Below are positions 1-6,161 of a stretch of DNA of 12,446 bases, one piece after another. The DNA lies in assembly GCA_958403205.1 (NCBI GenBank), contig CATXWM010000047.1, positions 1 through 12,446 of the forward strand. The letters are read 5' to 3'. The stretch comes from an uncultured Collinsella sp. Lineage in GTDB: Bacteria > Actinomycetota > Coriobacteriia > Coriobacteriales > Coriobacteriaceae. Each line of letters starts with the position of its first letter. Positions within the stretch are counted from its first letter, which is position 1. Both the position numbers and the translations under genes were made by a program. The notes under the pieces are model-generated. The model saw only the letters and a list, made by a program, of their open reading frames with translations. It made no database searches and had not been told where the DNA came from.

Positions 1-474
1 CGCATGGCGAAGGAGGTCTGGGCGGACGAGGACGAAGGCGCCGACGCAAAGGCCCGACACCAAAACGAGATGGCCTTTCCCATCGGTGCCCCCAACGATG
101 CATTTGCGAAGTACTTTATCGGGCAAAGCTACCTCGCGCCCCTTTCCACCGACCAGCTCGGCGTCTACAACGTGACGTTTGAGCCCGGCTGCCGCAACAA
201 CTGGCACGTCCATCGCGCCAAAAGTGGCGGCGGGCAGATCCTCGTCTGCGTGGCTGGTCGAGGAATTTACCAGGAATGGGGCAAACCGGCACAGGAGCTG
301 TGCCCCGGCGATGTAGTGAATATTCCCGCGGGCGTAAAGCACTGGCACGGTGCGGCGCCCGACAGCTGGTTCTCCCATCTCGCGCTGGAGGTTCCGGGTG
401 AGGAGACCTCCAACGAGTGGTTGGAGCCCGTGGACGACGAGGAATACCTTACAGCGACTAACAAGGAGGCATGA
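1..474 (+). CDS. Cupin-domain protein, 5' end outside the window (probably carboxymuconolactone decarboxylase-cupin fusion)
   Basis: The frame is open from base 1 and ends at TGA 472-474. An ATG lies at base 4, but it has no visible ribosome binding site. The first residues (R-M-A-K-E-V-W) look like the last helix of a carboxymuconolactone decarboxylase (CMD) domain, so I take this as the C-terminal part of a CMD-cupin fusion that starts upstream. Counting from the base-4 Met, a single cupin barrel spans about residues 50-130. Its probable metal ligands are H68, H70 and Q78 in the first cupin motif (N-N-W-H-V-H followed by G-G-G-Q) and H113 in the second (P-A-G-V-K-H-W-H). Proteins of this type are cytoplasmic and are often found beside oxidoreductases and hydrolases; their substrates are mostly unknown. 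The stop overlaps the first possible ATG of the alpha/beta-hydrolase gene, so the two are probably one operon. The cupin call is firm, the fusion is an inference. Confidence 0.85.
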   Translation, partial: RMAKEVWADEDEGADAKARHQNEMAFPIGAPNDAFAKYFIGQSYLAPLSTDQLGVYNVTFEPGCRNNWHVHRAKSGGGQILVCVAGRGIYQEWGKPAQELCPGDVVNIPAGVKHWHGAAPDSWFSHLALEVPGEETSNEWLEPVDDEEYLTATNKEA

Positions 475-476
475 AG

Positions 477-1448
477 ATGGAACAGTTGAATCTGACGCAG
501 AAATGGGACAAGGTGTTCCCCAAAAGCGACAAGGTTGAGCACAGCAAGGCGACTTTCCACAACCGATACGGCATCACGCTGGTGGCTGACGTCTACGTGC
601 CAAAGAACATGGAGGGCAAGCTGCCTGCCATCGCCGTCAGCGGTCCGTTTGGCGCGGTGAAGGAGCAAACGTCCGGCCTTTATGCGCAGAAAATGGCGGA
701 GCTGGGCTTTTTCGCGATTGCCTTCGACCCATCCTATACCGGCGAGAGCGGCGGTGCGCCCCGCTATGTGGCATCGCCGGACATCAACACCGAGGATTTC
801 TGCGCAGCGGTGGATTTCCTCTCTGTGCAGAATAGCGTTGACCCGGAGCGCATCGGTATCATCGGCATCTGCGGTTGGGGCGGCATGGCAATCAATGCCG
901 CAGCCATCGATACCCGCATCAAGGCCACCGCGGCTATGACCATGTACGATATGACCCGCGTGACCGCAAACGGCTACTTTGACGCCGAGGATTCCGAGCA
1001 GGCGCGCTTCGAAAAACGTAAAGCGCTGAACGCGCAGCGCACCGAGGACTATAAAAATGACAGCTACGCGCTGGCGGGCGGCGTGGTCGATCAGCTGCCC
1101 GATGACGCGCCGCAGTTTGTGGCGGACTATTACGACTACTACAAGACTCCGCGAGGCTACCATCCCCGCAGCCTGGGCTCCAATGGCGGCTGGAACGTGA
1201 CGTCTTCGCTGTCGTTTTTGAATATGCCGATCTTGCAGTACGCCGGCGAGATCCGCTCCGCCGTGCTGCTGGTGCATGGTGAGAAGGCGCACTCCCGCTA
1301 TTTCAGCGAAACCGCGTACAACAAGCTGACGGGGGACAACAAGGAATTGCTCATTATCCCCGGTGCCAACCACACCGACCTTTACGATCAGATGGACATC
1401 ATCCCGTTTGGAAAGCTGAAGGCATTCTTTGAGGAATACCTGAAATAA
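477..1448 (+). CDS. Alpha/beta-hydrolase (YcjY/dienelactone-hydrolase-like)
   Basis: Protein of 323 residues with an alpha/beta-hydrolase fold, probably a cytoplasmic esterase-like enzyme of unknown substrate. An ATG at 471 overlaps the upstream stop, but the ribosome binding site AAGGAGG (463-469) lies only one base before it. The ATG at 477 is seven bases away and is the better start. Landmarks, numbered from 477: strand and oxyanion region L-P-A-I-A-V-S-G-P-F near 49-58; nucleophile elbow G-I-C-G-W-G-G at about 130-136; acid-loop region V-L-L-V-H-G near 263-268; and G-A-N-H-T-D with likely catalytic His 299. The elbow has no Ser. Cys132 could act as in dienelactone hydrolase (G-x-C-x-G), but a Trp sits where related YcjY-like proteins have Ser. 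The fold is clear; activity and substrate are not. It is probably co-transcribed with the preceding cupin gene and ends 77 bp before the convergent sirtuin operon. Confidence 0.88.
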   Translation: MEQLNLTQKWDKVFPKSDKVEHSKATFHNRYGITLVADVYVPKNMEGKLPAIAVSGPFGAVKEQTSGLYAQKMAELGFFAIAFDPSYTGESGGAPRYVASPDINTEDFCAAVDFLSVQNSVDPERIGIIGICGWGGMAINAAAIDTRIKATAAMTMYDMTRVTANGYFDAEDSEQARFEKRKALNAQRTEDYKNDSYALAGGVVDQLPDDAPQFVADYYDYYKTPRGYHPRSLGSNGGWNVTSSLSFLNMPILQYAGEIRSAVLLVHGEKAHSRYFSETAYNKLTGDNKELLIIPGANHTDLYDQMDIIPFGKLKAFFEEYLK

Positions 1449-1525
1449 GGCGCGCCTTGGTATTTGCTTATTAACGGTCATGCATTTAGCGAGGACGGTT
1501 TGCGGCAAGACGCCTCGCCGCGCTA

Positions 1526-2371
1526 CTAGTCGTCGGCCCGCGCCGCCGAGAGCAAGGCACCCAAGTCTGCCTGGATCGCCTCTGCCTTGCTTCCAAGCTG
1601 CAGCGGAGCCGAATCGCCCGAGATGTTCACGCTCAGCAGGTGCGCATCCGGCAGCTTTGAGGTCATGCTCCAGAACGGGAGCGTGATGATACCGGGGGTC
1701 ATCTCGCCCACGCCAAGCTCCAGCAACAGCACGCGGCCAGCTCCGCGCTCGCGCACGAAGCGCTCATATCGTTCGAGACTCTCGCGCCATGCCGCGCCCT
1801 GCAGAAACGTGTCGTCGCGCACCCACGGCACAAGCTGCCAGCCGCAGTGCGGGCATCGGGGGACATCCTCGCTGCGGACTTCGAACCCCGCCATGCCCGC
1901 GAGCATGCGCTCGACGTAGGGGCCCGCGTCGAAGAGCTCGTCGCAGCATGGCTGCTTGCACTGAAGGTGCGCGAAGCTTCCCTGGTAGTTGCAGGCCCTC
2001 TCGGCGGGAAATGTCTTTTCGACCTGGGTGTCCACGTTGGTGCTCAGGATGAAGTAGTCCTTATGGCCGATGAGAGCCTGCAGGTCGAGATAGGGCTGCG
2101 ATGTCGGCTCGCGCAGCATGAAATCGATGTATCGCGCGTAGTAGGCCCATTGCTGCTCGAGGCTGGGGTAGAGGTAGTAGAATCCATCGAAAAGACTCTT
2201 GAAGCCAAAGGCTTGCTGCCAGTCCGTCATTCCGGCGCGTGTCATGCCCGCGCGGTTGTAATGGTTGAATCCGGCGGCGCTCGACATGCCCGAGCCGATG
2301 CCGACGATGATGGCGTCGGCATCGTCGATAAGGCTTCGAAGCCTATACGCTTCCCTCTCTAGAGACGGCAT
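1526..2371 (-). CDS. SirTM-type sirtuin (Sir2 family), third gene of the operon
   Basis: Protein of 281 residues with the Sir2 NAD-dependent fold. The NAD-binding loop G-I-G-S-G-M-S-S-A-A-G is at 24-34. The S-T-N-V-D motif is at 110-114, with N112 and D114 in the expected places. Cys residues at 138, 142/143, 173 and 176 form the zinc site. The core ends with L-E-L-G-V-G (217-222) and L-L-S-V-N (245-249). At the position of the catalytic His of deacetylase sirtuins the sequence reads N-Y-Q-G-S, giving Gln130, and there is an Arg at 185 in P-W-V-R. Gln for His is the hallmark of the class M sirtuins (SirTM), some of which ADP-ribosylate lipoyl-carrier proteins instead of deacylating. The ATG is preceded by a GAGGAG site at good spacing and overlaps the end of the middle gene by 13 bp, implying translational coupling. 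Family assignment is firm. The ADP-ribosyltransferase activity and target are inferred. Confidence 0.88.
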   Translation of the reverse strand: MPSLEREAYRLRSLIDDADAIIVGIGSGMSSAAGFNHYNRAGMTRAGMTDWQQAFGFKSLFDGFYYLYPSLEQQWAYYARYIDFMLREPTSQPYLDLQALIGHKDYFILSTNVDTQVEKTFPAERACNYQGSFAHLQCKQPCCDELFDAGPYVERMLAGMAGFEVRSEDVPRCPHCGWQLVPWVRDDTFLQGAAWRESLERYERFVRERGAGRVLLLELGVGEMTPGIITLPFWSMTSKLPDAHLLSVNISGDSAPLQLGSKAEAIQADLGALLSAARADD

Positions 2372-3057
2372 TGGGCAATCTCCTCGAAAGCCGGGGTCAT
2401 ATCGCCGTCAACGAGAATCGTCTCGCACGATGCATCGGGCGCCATGGCCTGGCTGTAGTTGAACACGATGTAGGTGGCGTGCTCGCAGGCGTTCGCGATC
2501 TGAGCGAGCATGCGCTTTATGACGCCGTTGCGCAGCCCCACACCAAGTTCGAGGATGGCAACCTTGTGGTTGCGATGGGCTTGCACAAGGTGTGCGAGCT
2601 CTTCGAGCTGTGCCATGGCGAGGGCATCTGGATGAGCGAGACGCATTTCGTCGATTGACGTTCGTATGCTCCCTTCCGTCTCGAGTATACGGTTCTCGCT
2701 GAATCCTGCGCGGGCAAAATGTCCGTCGATATTGCACGTGATCGCGAAGGCGTCAGCGTGCTCCGTAAGATGCCGCAGTCCGTTCATGAGCGGGCTGGGC
2801 TCATATTCGACGTACTCCTTTTGATGGAACCGTTCGCTCCACCGGCGTCGCACGTTTGCATCTGGAGAGGCGAGTCCCTGCAGTATGCAGCCGATGCCAT
2901 CAGCCTGGGCGAGGTCCCCGTACGCCTCTCGGAAATGGGCGTCGGCGCAGAAGAGGTTAAGCCCCTCTGCCATGTCGAGCCCGTTGCTGGCTCCGATGAT
3001 GACAAGATCCGCCTCGGCAAGTGCCTGGCCGATACGAACCGCTTTTACCGTTTCCAT
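2359..3057 (-). CDS. Degenerate sirtuin-like protein without zinc module, second gene of the operon
   Basis: Protein of 232 residues that aligns by eye with its two neighbours but is shorter. It keeps a Rossmann-type N-terminus with an altered NAD loop (G-A-S-N-G-L-D-M-A-E-G, 22-32). It also keeps T-C-N-I-D at 107-111 and a late I-L-E-L-G-V-G strand at 168-174. The Gln/His position is Glu128 (E-T-E-G-S). The zinc-binding Cys residues and the P-W-V-R arginine are absent: only about 40 residues separate E-T-E-G-S from the L-E-L-G-V-G strand, against about 85 in the third gene. It is therefore probably not an active transferase. It may still bind NAD or ADP-ribose, or pair with the flanking paralogues. 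The reading frame is intact. Its GGGAGG site lies in the end of the first gene, three bases of gap separate the two genes, and its own end overlaps the third gene, so it is being translated as part of the unit. Sirtuin ancestry is well supported, function unknown. Confidence 0.82.
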   Translation of the reverse strand: METVKAVRIGQALAEADLVIIGASNGLDMAEGLNLFCADAHFREAYGDLAQADGIGCILQGLASPDANVRRRWSERFHQKEYVEYEPSPLMNGLRHLTEHADAFAITCNIDGHFARAGFSENRILETEGSIRTSIDEMRLAHPDALAMAQLEELAHLVQAHRNHKVAILELGVGLRNGVIKRMLAQIANACEHATYIVFNYSQAMAPDASCETILVDGDMTPAFEEIAQCRL

Positions 3058-3060
3058 GCG

Positions 3061-4026
3061 CTACCTCCCCAGCGTCTTGCGCACGTCGGCGAGCACGTCG
3101 GCGATATCGGCGCGAACGGCGAGCCCCCGATCCTCGATCGCACGGGGGAGAAACTGCGTCTTGTTGTTCACGGCGATGTAGCTAGCCTGCGGCAGCTGCG
3201 CGGTGAGGGCCCAGAACGGCTCCTGGATAAACGCGGGCGTCATGCGGCCTACGCCCAGTTCAAGGAAAAGAATCTTCTGCCGTGCGTGCACGTCGAGCCA
3301 GTCGGACACCTTGCGGTACTGCTCTTCGTAGAGCTCGCCCTGCAGGAAGTTGCCGTAGCCGCGAACCCAGGGGAACGCCTCGGCCCCGCAGTGGGGGCAG
3401 CGCGGCACGAGTTCTGTCGGAACCTCTAAGCCGTCTCCCATGGCCTCTACCATGCGGGAGACCAGCTCGACCGCATCCCACGCCTCGTCGGTGCAACAGC
3501 GGGAGCACTGGAAGAAGCGGTGGTCGCCTTGGATCTCGGCCACCTTCTCCCAGGGGTAGAGCTTCACAAACTGCGTGTCCTGGTTGGTGGTGAGTACGAA
3601 GAAATCCTTTTCGGCGAGAATGGCGTCGAGGTCCTTGTAGGGCTTGCGCAGCGGGGCGTTGAGCGTGGTGTCGAGGAAGGTGGCGAGGTATCCCCAGCGC
3701 GCCTCGGCAGTGGGCCAGCGGTAGAACGACCCCTCGAAAGCGCCCCTGAAACCGTAGCGCTCGGCGAATTTGCCGAAATGCCTGCGATAGGTCGCGTTGT
3801 CCTCGTAGTAGAAGTCGCCGCCGCCCGCCGCGGAGAGCCCGGAGGCCCCGCCCACCAGCACGCAATCGGCTTCATCGATCATGCGGGCAAACGTTTCGAT
3901 TTGCTGGTCGTAGGGCTCGGGCTCGCGAACACTCAGCTCATAGGGCGTGCCGCCGGTGCGGTAGGCGGCCTGATGGGAAAACGATTGGTTGGTGAGTTCG
4001 ATAACGAGCCGCTCGTATAGAGTCAC
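3061..4026 (-). CDS. SirTM-type sirtuin (Sir2 family), first gene of the operon
   Basis: Protein of 321 residues if read from the GTG at 4024-4026, which has a GAAAGAGAG site six bases upstream. An in-frame ATG at 4170 would run across the divergent promoter region and was rejected. The Sir2 landmarks are G-G-A-S-G-L-S-A-A-G-G (59-69), T-T-N-Q-D (146-150, N148 and D150), and zinc Cys residues at 174, 177/178, 210 and 213. P-W-V-R ends at R222, L-E-L-G-V-G is at 255-260 and I-A-V-N-N near 284-288. Gln166 (E-I-Q-G-D) replaces the catalytic His of deacetylases, as in class M sirtuins. It is clearly a paralogue of the third gene, sharing the F-L-Q-G, M-T-P and P-F-W segments. An N-terminal extension of about 45 residues precedes the NAD fold. 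It heads a three-gene operon and is divergent from a TetR gene 143 bp away. No lipoylation or macrodomain partner is adjacent, so the acceptor is unknown. Confidence 0.88.
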   Translation of the reverse strand: MTLYERLVIELTNQSFSHQAAYRTGGTPYELSVREPEPYDQQIETFARMIDEADCVLVGGASGLSAAGGGDFYYEDNATYRRHFGKFAERYGFRGAFEGSFYRWPTAEARWGYLATFLDTTLNAPLRKPYKDLDAILAEKDFFVLTTNQDTQFVKLYPWEKVAEIQGDHRFFQCSRCCTDEAWDAVELVSRMVEAMGDGLEVPTELVPRCPHCGAEAFPWVRGYGNFLQGELYEEQYRKVSDWLDVHARQKILFLELGVGRMTPAFIQEPFWALTAQLPQASYIAVNNKTQFLPRAIEDRGLAVRADIADVLADVRKTLGR

Positions 4027-4038
4027 TTGATACTCTCT

Positions 4039-4067
4039 TTCAACTACAATGAACAGGTGTCTATAAA
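4039..4067 (+). promoter_or_regulatory. Possible tetR promoter in the divergent spacer
   Basis: A -10-like TATAAA (4062-4067) lies 17 bp after a poor -35 match TTCAAC (4039-4044), about 100 bp before the TetR start. A 6-bp inverted repeat, GATACT (4029-4034) and AGTATC (4069-4074), brackets it and could be half-sites for the regulator, although the 34-bp gap is wide for TetR. I found no convincing promoter for the leftward sirtuin operon in this spacer. Confidence 0.3.
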
Positions 4068-4169
4068 AAGTATCTGTGTTGATTTGCGTCAGAGCAATGA
4101 ACAGCTTCGATGCGCTGTCGATAAACGAACGATTGCTGGGCATTGTCGAGCGTTGCAATTGGAGGGGCA

Positions 4170-4727
4170 ATGGAATCGGGGAAGATCGATCGTCGCCGAC
4201 GCTATACGCTTTCGGTCATACGGGAAGCGTTCTTTGCACTGCTGGCCGAGGTCGGCTTCGCGAAGATGACGGTGGCGGATATCTGCCGCCGTGCCGATAT
4301 CAACCGCGGCACGTTCTATCTGCACTACGAGGACAAGTTCGCGCTGCTCGACGCACTTATCGACGAGGCCCTGGCGGCGGCGCCGCCGATCGAGGGGGCG
4401 GAGGCGGGCACCCTCTGCCAGCGCCCGCCGGCAAACGATGACTATTATCTGCTCTACTCGGATGACGACGCGTACACCCGGGTGGCGCAGCGCGTTGTCG
4501 AGCGCGGCGCCGAGCAGATGGTTCCCCAGATCATGGAGGAAACCGGGCTTTCGCGCGAGGACGCCTATCTGCTCTTCGTCCACAACGTCCAGGGAAATCT
4601 CGCGGTCAACCGTCTGCTCGGTTGGAGGCGAGGGTCCGAGTTCGCCCACGCCCAGGAGCTGCTCAGCGCTTATTCCGAAGGGGGCATGCGAGCGGTATCG
4701 GCCCCTTGCACACCGATCGCGAATTAG
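4170..4727 (+). CDS. TetR-family transcriptional regulator
   Basis: Protein of 185 residues, usual for the family. The start is ATG 4170 with a GGAGGGG site just upstream; an in-frame ATG at 4143 lacks one. The N-terminal DNA-binding domain covers about residues 12-58. The helix-turn-helix lies around M-T-V-A-D-I-C-R-R-A-D-I-N-R-G-T-F-Y at 33-50, followed by L-H-Y-E-D-K, a textbook TetR N-terminal signature. The C-terminal half (about 90-175) is helical and variable, as expected of a ligand-binding and dimer domain. Its ligand is unknown. The gene is divergent from the three-sirtuin operon across a 143-bp spacer, the usual layout for a local repressor, so it probably controls that operon and itself. 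Its stop codon overlaps the stop of the convergent cupin gene. Family is firm, target is inferred. Confidence 0.9.
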   Translation: MESGKIDRRRRYTLSVIREAFFALLAEVGFAKMTVADICRRADINRGTFYLHYEDKFALLDALIDEALAAAPPIEGAEAGTLCQRPPANDDYYLLYSDDDAYTRVAQRVVERGAEQMVPQIMEETGLSREDAYLLFVHNVQGNLAVNRLLGWRRGSEFAHAQELLSAYSEGGMRAVSAPCTPIAN

Positions 4728-5077
4728 AACATGATAGCGTCGTCGGCCGTGAAGGCATCAAGGGATCCCTGCTTGACCTGGATGCAGACGTATGTGATGC
4801 CCGAGTCGGACGCGGCGCGGAACTGGCGGTGTGCGGCGGGGGAAATGCGCAGCCAGTCGCCGGCTGCAAGCTCGATTTCCTCACTGTCGATCGTGACCGA
4901 GCCGGCGCCTTCGAGCACGCCATAGATTTCCTCGTTTTCCTTGTGTGCATGGACAAACGGAACGTCAGCGCCGGCGGGAAGATTGTTGACACTCACCTCT
5001 GCCCCGGTAAGCCCGAGCACTTCGTGCAGCTCGACACGGCTCTCATTACCGATGTGGGTCTTTGCATAATTAGCCAT
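4724..5077 (-). CDS. Small single-domain cupin protein
   Basis: Protein of 117 residues forming one cupin barrel. The first motif supplies H43, H45 and E49 (or E50) in V-H-A-H-K-E-N-E-E, the second supplies H83 in S-P-A-A-H-R-Q-F. This is a complete 3-His/1-Glu metal site. It is cytoplasmic, with no signal sequence. Proteins of this kind are metal-dependent enzymes or small-molecule binding proteins, and the substrate cannot be read from the sequence. The ATG at 5075-5077 has a GAGAGG site upstream. The gene is divergent from an HxlR-type regulator with a conspicuous inverted repeat between them, which suggests the regulator controls it, perhaps in response to an electrophile or oxidant. It converges on tetR with a 4-bp overlap of stop codons. 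Confidence 0.87.
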   Translation of the reverse strand: MANYAKTHIGNESRVELHEVLGLTGAEVSVNNLPAGADVPFVHAHKENEEIYGVLEGAGSVTIDSEEIELAAGDWLRISPAAHRQFRAASDSGITYVCIQVKQGSLDAFTADDAIMF

Positions 5078-5127
5078 AATGGTTCCTCTCTTGGGGTTGA
5101 TTTACCTTGCAGGCATCTCCTGCGTGA

Positions 5128-5155
5128 GTTATATTCAACGCGAAGGCGCATGCAA
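5128..5155 (-). promoter_or_regulatory. Possible promoter of the small cupin gene
   Basis: Read on the minus strand, a -35-like TTGCAT (5155-5150) is followed after 16 bp by TATAAC (5133-5128), one mismatch from the -10 consensus. It lies about 50 bp before the cupin start. The inverted repeat at 5161-5188 sits just upstream of its -35. Confidence 0.4.
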
Positions 5156-5160
5156 ATACG

Positions 5161-5188
5161 AGTACGCACATATTTGTAACTGCGTACT
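5161..5188. promoter_or_regulatory. Inverted-repeat operator candidate (HxlR-type)
   Basis: AGTACGCA (5161-5168) and TGCGTACT (5181-5188) are exact reverse complements separated by 12 bp. They lie in the divergent spacer between the cupin gene and the HxlR-type gene. HxlR/DUF24 regulators bind dyads in such spacers, so this is the natural binding site candidate. The site is seen directly, the binding is inferred. Confidence 0.55.
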
Positions 5189-5231
5189 TTTTTGTGAAAC
5201 CGGTATGGTCAAGGAGGTTGGGTCTCCCGTG

Positions 5232-5555
5232 ATGGCGAAAGAGGAACTTCCGGAGTGTCCGGTCGCAACGGCGGTAGCGCTCATTGGCGGCAAGTGGAAG
5301 CTGCTCATTATACGTAACTTGCGCGTACGCCCTTGGCGTTTCAACGAGTTGCGCCGCGACCTCGAGGGGATCTCTCAGAAGGTGCTTACCGACAGCCTGC
5401 GGCAGATGGAGGATGATGGGCTGGTCTTTCGCCATGACTATGGCGAGAATCCTCCCCGCGTTGAGTATGGCCTTACCGAGCTCGGCCGCCAGATGATGCC
5501 CATCATGGACTCGCTCGCAGACTTCGGCGCTTATTACAAGACGGTCGTTTCGTAG
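5232..5555 (+). CDS. HxlR-family (DUF24) winged-helix regulator
   Basis: Protein of 107 residues, typical HxlR length. It begins with the family's C-P-V segment (Cys9), then G-G-K-W-K (19-23) and a winged helix. The recognition-helix region is S-Q-K-V-L-T-D-S-L-R-Q-M-E (about 48-60), and the wing includes P-P-R-V-E-Y-G-L-T-E-L-G (74-85). In characterised relatives such as YodB and HypR the conserved N-terminal Cys senses quinones, diamide or hypochlorite, so a redox or electrophile-sensing role is plausible. The start is uncertain: AAGGAGG (5211-5217) is 14 bases before this ATG and 11 before an in-frame GTG at 5229. A third option, ATG 5205, has no site. It is divergent from the small cupin gene with a dyad between them. 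Family is firm, ligand unknown. Confidence 0.88.
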   Translation: MAKEELPECPVATAVALIGGKWKLLIIRNLRVRPWRFNELRRDLEGISQKVLTDSLRQMEDDGLVFRHDYGENPPRVEYGLTELGRQMMPIMDSLADFGAYYKTVVS

Positions 5556-5581
5556 CGGACACGCTGCTTAGGGGGCGGAGA

Positions 5582-5608
5582 ACCGCTACGAGTACGGTAG
5601 CGGTACTC
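5582..5608. repeat. Overlapping alternative hairpins after the HxlR-type gene
   Basis: ACCGCTAC (5582-5589) pairs perfectly with GTAGCGGT (5597-5604). GAGTAC (5590-5595) pairs perfectly with GTACTC (5603-5608). The two stems cannot form together. No T-run follows on either strand, so this is not a standard intrinsic terminator, although its place 26 bp after the stop fits a termination or processing element. Confidence 0.45.
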
Positions 5609-5707
5609 CTACGGCCGCTGTCGTTCCCGCAGGATTAGAGCGGAAGGAGACTGCAATGGGGTCGTCCGCCCCACAAGAAGGCCCTCCCTTTCCGGTATGG
5701 CGCCGAC

Positions 5708-5929
5708 ATGCGCACGCCGGCTCAAACTGCTCGATGCGCGAAGTGTTGTTATGGCTTCACTCAGCCTGCGGACGCCCAATCATCCGTGCACCACATTCTG
5801 CCCATGTGCATGGGCGGCTGCCCCCACCGCCATATGGTCTCCGGCGAGCGCCGTTGCCCCTGGTTCAAAGACGACCCCGATGCCTACGTCCTCGCCAAAA
5901 CTCGCGACGCCCGTAAGAGCCGCCAATAA
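5708..5929 (+). pseudogene. Remnant of a radical-SAM/SPASM protein C-terminus
   Basis: The frame ending at TAA 5927-5929 contains C-A-K-C, then L-P-M-C-M-G-G-C-P-H-R-H and further on R-R-C-P-W-F-K. This Cys pattern (C-x-x-C, then C-x-G-G-C-P, then a final C with a nearby Lys) is typical of the auxiliary iron-sulfur cluster region (SPASM) that ends many radical-SAM maturases. Only about 73 residues are present and the radical-SAM core with its C-x3-C-x2-C motif is missing. The frame is closed by a stop at 5636-5638, and no ribosome binding site serves the ATG at 5708. A well-placed AAGGAG (5644-5649) serves ATG 5656, but that is a different frame with low-complexity Arg/Pro-rich coding. The first part of the remnant also has poorer codon use than its last third, as if scrambled. 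I read it as a truncated relic; a very short Cys-rich protein is the alternative. Confidence 0.5.
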
Positions 5930-6161
5930 AACCTCCGGCCCTGCTTGGCCCTGGGAATAAACGTCAGACTTGCCCGATTCACGCTTCGCGCAAGGGCCGT
6001 TCTACTTCCCAAACCTGATCTGTCTGTCGCACAGCTCAAGGGAGCCTGGGATACCTCTTTGATATCTTCCACGAACTACTGGAGTGCGGCACAGTCGGAT
6101 GACTGGACCGTTTTCGTTGGAGCTTGGTTGTTTGCCTGTGTGAATGGCGTATTTGCTTTAG
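5930..6161. other. Spacer with no recognised gene
   Basis: This lies between the SPASM remnant and the stop of the LPXTG gene. No frame on either strand has both a ribosome binding site and protein-like composition. I see no T-tailed hairpin that would terminate the leftward LPXTG transcript. Together with 5556-5707 it forms a gene-poor stretch of decayed character. Confidence 0.5.

Noticed and set aside
267..1508. Long open frame on the minus strand (413 codons) opposite the cupin and hydrolase genes
   Set aside because: It lies antisense to two clear family members with good ribosome binding sites. Its translation is His/Arg/Val-rich with no recognisable motif, as expected of the complement of a high-GC gene.
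1446..1518. Possible terminator between the hydrolase and sirtuin genes (AAGGCGCGCCTT palindrome; GCGAGG/CCTCGC stem at 1489-1518)
   Set aside because: The palindrome has no loop, and the second stem has an 18-base loop and no T-run on either side.
4027..4170. N-terminal extension of the first sirtuin to an ATG at 4170
   Set aside because: It would cover the whole divergent promoter spacer and overlap the TetR start. The GTG at 4026 has a proper ribosome binding site.
4622..5179. Plus-strand open frame of 185 codons across the cupin gene
   Set aside because: It is antisense to the cupin gene, whose metal-binding motifs are complete, and it has no family features.
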